Assembly: GCF_030812255.1 (NCBI RefSeq)
Contig: NZ_JAUSSH010000023.1
Coordinates: 1-41,774, forward strand
Source of the DNA: Paeniglutamicibacter psychrophenolicus
GTDB taxonomy: Bacteria; Actinomycetota; Actinomycetes; Actinomycetales; Micrococcaceae
DNA length: 41,774 nucleotides
Direction of reading: 5' to 3'
Part shown: piece after piece, positions 40,701 to 41,774 of the stretch
Layout: each line of letters begins with the position of its first letter
How positions within the stretch are numbered: position 1 is the stretch's first letter
The notes under the pieces: model-generated
Databases searched by the model: none
What the model was told of the DNA's origin: nothing
The model's input: the letters and a program-made list of their open reading frames with translations, nothing else
Program-made: the position numbers and the translations under genes

Positions 40701-41085
40701 AGGCCGAGGGCTCCACGTCCTCGGGCAGCGTGGCCTTGGCGTTGGAGATGGCCTTGTCGACCTGGGCGCGGGCGCGGTCCAGGTCGGTGCCGTAGGCGAA
40801 GGACAGTGAGATCGTGGTGAAGCCGGTCTGCGAGGTCGAGGAGGAGGATTCCAGGCCCTCGACGGCCTGCAGCGCGCCCTCCAGCGGCTGGGCCACCTGC
40901 TTGTCGATGACCTCCGGAGATGCGCCGGACTGGGATGCCACCACGGAGATCCGCGGGAACTCGAGCGCGGGAATGAGTTCCTGCTTGAGTTGCCCCATGG
41001 TGATCACGCCGAAGACCGCCACAAACACGGTGATCAGTGCGATGAGGGCACGGTTGCCCAGGGAAAGTGCGGCCAGCCGATGCAT
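37729..41085 (-). CDS. HAE1/AcrB-type RND transporter (SwrC-like)
   Basis: 1118 residues. N-terminal helix LALSLGNRALIALITVFVAVFGVITMG, then the large periplasmic-like loop (~30-345), a six-helix block with VVDDSIVVIENIKRHL (proton-relay aspartates, DD), a second large loop (~550-850), and a second helix block with GIVVTNAIVLIDLINQYR. Length and order fit AcrB/SwrC in full. In a Gram-positive cell it works without an outer membrane partner; SwrC in Bacillus exports surfactin and long-chain compounds. A ~90-residue Pro/Ala-rich cytoplasmic tail (PAPKPAGPTVPAPAPG) is unusual. ATG 41085 follows AGGA. Not an MmpL type. Confidence 0.93.
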   Translation of the reverse strand: MHRLAALSLGNRALIALITVFVAVFGVITMGQLKQELIPALEFPRISVVASQSGASPEVIDKQVAQPLEGALQAVEGLESSSSTSQTGFTTISLSFAYGTDLDRARAQVDKAISNAKATLPEDVEPSAFAGSISDFPIVYLAVSGGKDLNSLRSDVERLVLPKLSKIDGVRTADVSGGTSQHIAVLPDAATLASERLGVNDLKTVIEEGSGLMPVGRLDTDGLDLPVTSGSLVDSLNAVKSLPVRGASGVYDLSQLAEVKMVDDTATSITRTNGVETLAVSVTKKPAGDTVGISHAVAAALPALADQLGGDAKFTTVFDQAPFIEQSIHDLTVEGLLGLGFAVVVILIFLLSVRSTLVTAISIPLSLLVTFIGLRMGGYSLNMLTLGALTISIGRVVDDSIVVIENIKRHLAYGEEKSKAILTAVREVATAVTAATLTTVAVFLPVALVGGMAGELFRPFALTVTIALLASLLVSLTIVPVLAYWFLGHTRPGAADLAAARAKAEKKEAASWLQRGYSPVLKGTQRHPVITLVASVALLGLTVIMVPLVPTNLLGGTGQNTFSVTQKLPAGSSLETTMKAAAPVEKALRNLDSVVDVQLTAGTPSGGFSAFLAGGTDSASFTVMTDADADQDAIQDAARAAVKPLAKDSDISISASEGGMGGSSAVTVQVGAPTPEILTEATEATLEAMAGIEGATDLSDNLSTARPQVSVAINRTKAAAAGLSEAQIGALTAGRLSPVPAGTVRVGYTDYPVSIGEGTDLTNLNQLRDLKLPTATGTVRLGDVAKVERSESPATITSSNGERIATVSITPGENDLGSVSAEVAKRLDALALPEGATAELGGAATEQAESFAQLYLALLAAIAIVYVVMVATFKSLIQPLILLVSIPFAATGAIALLLLTGVPLGLPSLIGMLMLVGIVVTNAIVLIDLINQYRLPRDGHPAMNLQDAIHHGARQRLRPILMTALATIFALIPMALGLTGGGGFISKPLAVVVIGGLVSSTALTLILVPVLYHLVEGAKERAAARRDERHGAHPVTEEVMALVGARMEVPAAQAAPKVTSTPISGPGAGAIPAPKPAGPTVPAPAPGVLVNPATGSIPLTRRERKEIEDELKHKPKDS

Positions 41086-41338
41086 CTGCCATCCTAGAAA
41101 GATTGTCTTGTTCGCTATTGCTTCGCAACCCACTCTAGTTGGCGCCGAAGGCCGCCGGGTCCATCCAAAGGCGTACCTTGACGCACGCGGGCGCCAGCCG
41201 CCAAAGGGGTGTACTTCGCGTCCGGCTCCGTGCAACGATGGGCAAACGGCCCGCAGCTGCCGCCGGCGCCCGGGACCGGTACGTCGCCGGGAACCGCGGC
41301 ACGAACGAGCGTCAACTCCCACCAGCAGAGGAGAAAGC

Positions 41339-41638
41339 ATGTTCCAGAATTCCACCGATGGATCCAGCCCCCGGATGGTGCCGGCCAGCGACTCCACCAT
41401 GCCGCCCGAACACGCCCCGTCCCCGGAACCGCCGCCGGGCCCGCCGCCCGGGCCGGATCCGGACTATCCGCCCGCACCGCCGTCGACCCCGGAGCCTGAA
41501 CCGGATCCCGGTCCGTACCCGATTCCCCCTGGCCCCGTGCCGTATCCGCCGGTTCCGGACCCCGCCCCCTTCCCGAACCCGGTGCCGGGCCCGGACCCGA
41601 TGCCCCATCCGGATCCGACCACCCGGCCTCCCGGCTGA
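41339..41638 (+). CDS. small proline-rich hypothetical protein
   Basis: 99 residues, about 40% proline with Asp, Glu and Gly and almost no hydrophobic residues: repeating PDPD, PEPEPDPGP, PVPDPAPFP. No signal peptide or membrane segment. ATG 41339 has AGAGGAG 6 nt upstream, which supports a real gene. Probably disordered; its family is not recognised. It begins a transcript away from the RND gene and ends 10 bp before the contig's damaged end. High Pro codon content (CCG/CCC) could mimic coding, so only moderate confidence. Confidence 0.5.
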   Translation: MFQNSTDGSSPRMVPASDSTMPPEHAPSPEPPPGPPPGPDPDYPPAPPSTPEPEPDPGPYPIPPGPVPYPPVPDPAPFPNPVPGPDPMPHPDPTTRPPG

Positions 41639-41647
41639 ACCAAGAAG

Positions 41648-41774
<127 letters not shown>

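Noticed and set aside
37720-40809. A 1029-residue open frame on the plus strand opposite the RND gene
   Set aside because: Gly/Gln/His/Asp-rich text without domains, in the antisense of a well-conserved transporter. High GC removes stops from one antisense frame.

Overview
The window is a high-GC actinobacterial contig. Codon use, very short or absent 5' leaders, mycothiol-type TIGR03086 and DUF222/HNH proteins, SPW and VC0807 families and the NAD gene order all fit a Micrococcaceae/Arthrobacter-like organism; this is an inference from gene content, not a database match. Both ends (about 1-115 and 1648 onward of the last 40 kb line, i.e. 41648-41774) are homopolymer-rich junk that looks like poor assembly. 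I see no rRNA, tRNA, CRISPR array or transposase, and most of the window reads as ordinary chromosome.

Region 1 (140-1940, minus): an ArsR repressor, an SRPBCC-TIGR03086 fusion and a second SRPBCC protein form an operon with a near-perfect palindromic operator over the promoter. Region 2 (1990-7830, plus): a five-gene NAD operon, nrtR-nadA-nadB-nadC-cysteine desulfurase, every junction overlapping, with a recognisable promoter and candidate NrtR operator in its leader. It encodes aspartate oxidase, quinolinate synthase (an Fe-S enzyme), quinolinate phosphoribosyltransferase and a probable sulfur donor for the Fe-S cluster. Region 3 (7875-10879): a stand-alone TOPRIM protein, a small XRE regulator, an M20 peptidase and a GNAT enzyme. 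Region 4 (11004-13267): a DevS/DevR-like two-component pair encoded tail to tail with stops sharing one CTAG. Region 5 (13424-15955): a small alarmone-hydrolase-like HD protein, a DUF3592-like membrane protein, a DUF488 protein and a GNAT enzyme.

Region 6 (15974-22520) is a sugar-use locus: two ABC permeases, a lipoprotein binding protein and a PfkB kinase on the minus strand, facing away from a DeoR regulator and a GH4 6-phospho-glycosidase on the plus strand. The layout suggests import of an unphosphorylated glycoside, phosphorylation inside the cell and cleavage by GH4. Region 7 (22683-29465): a YbdK-type carboxylate-amine ligase with a zinc-ribbon-like partner, an ABC-F ATPase, a secreted M15 D,D-carboxypeptidase with SH3 domain, a VC0807-like membrane protein, a DUF4287 protein, an SPW-repeat membrane protein preceded by three copies of an unexplained direct repeat, and a GNAT enzyme. 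Region 8 (29567-36794): MarR plus LLM flavin oxidoreductase, a divergent 14-TM-type MFS exporter, a DUF222/HNH protein, and a two-gene ABC exporter separated from it by an alternating purine-pyrimidine tract. Region 9 (36843-41638): a PPOX-fold flavin/nucleotide protein, a large HAE1-type RND transporter with a very strong terminator, and a small proline-rich protein.

A recurring theme is leaderless expression: at least eleven start codons lie exactly 6-7 nt downstream of a TAnnnT-like -10 box. I found no clearly new multi-gene system; the best unexplained signals are the repeats at 28163-28283, the NrtR operator, the degenerate DevS-like sensor and the GH4/PfkB/ABC locus.
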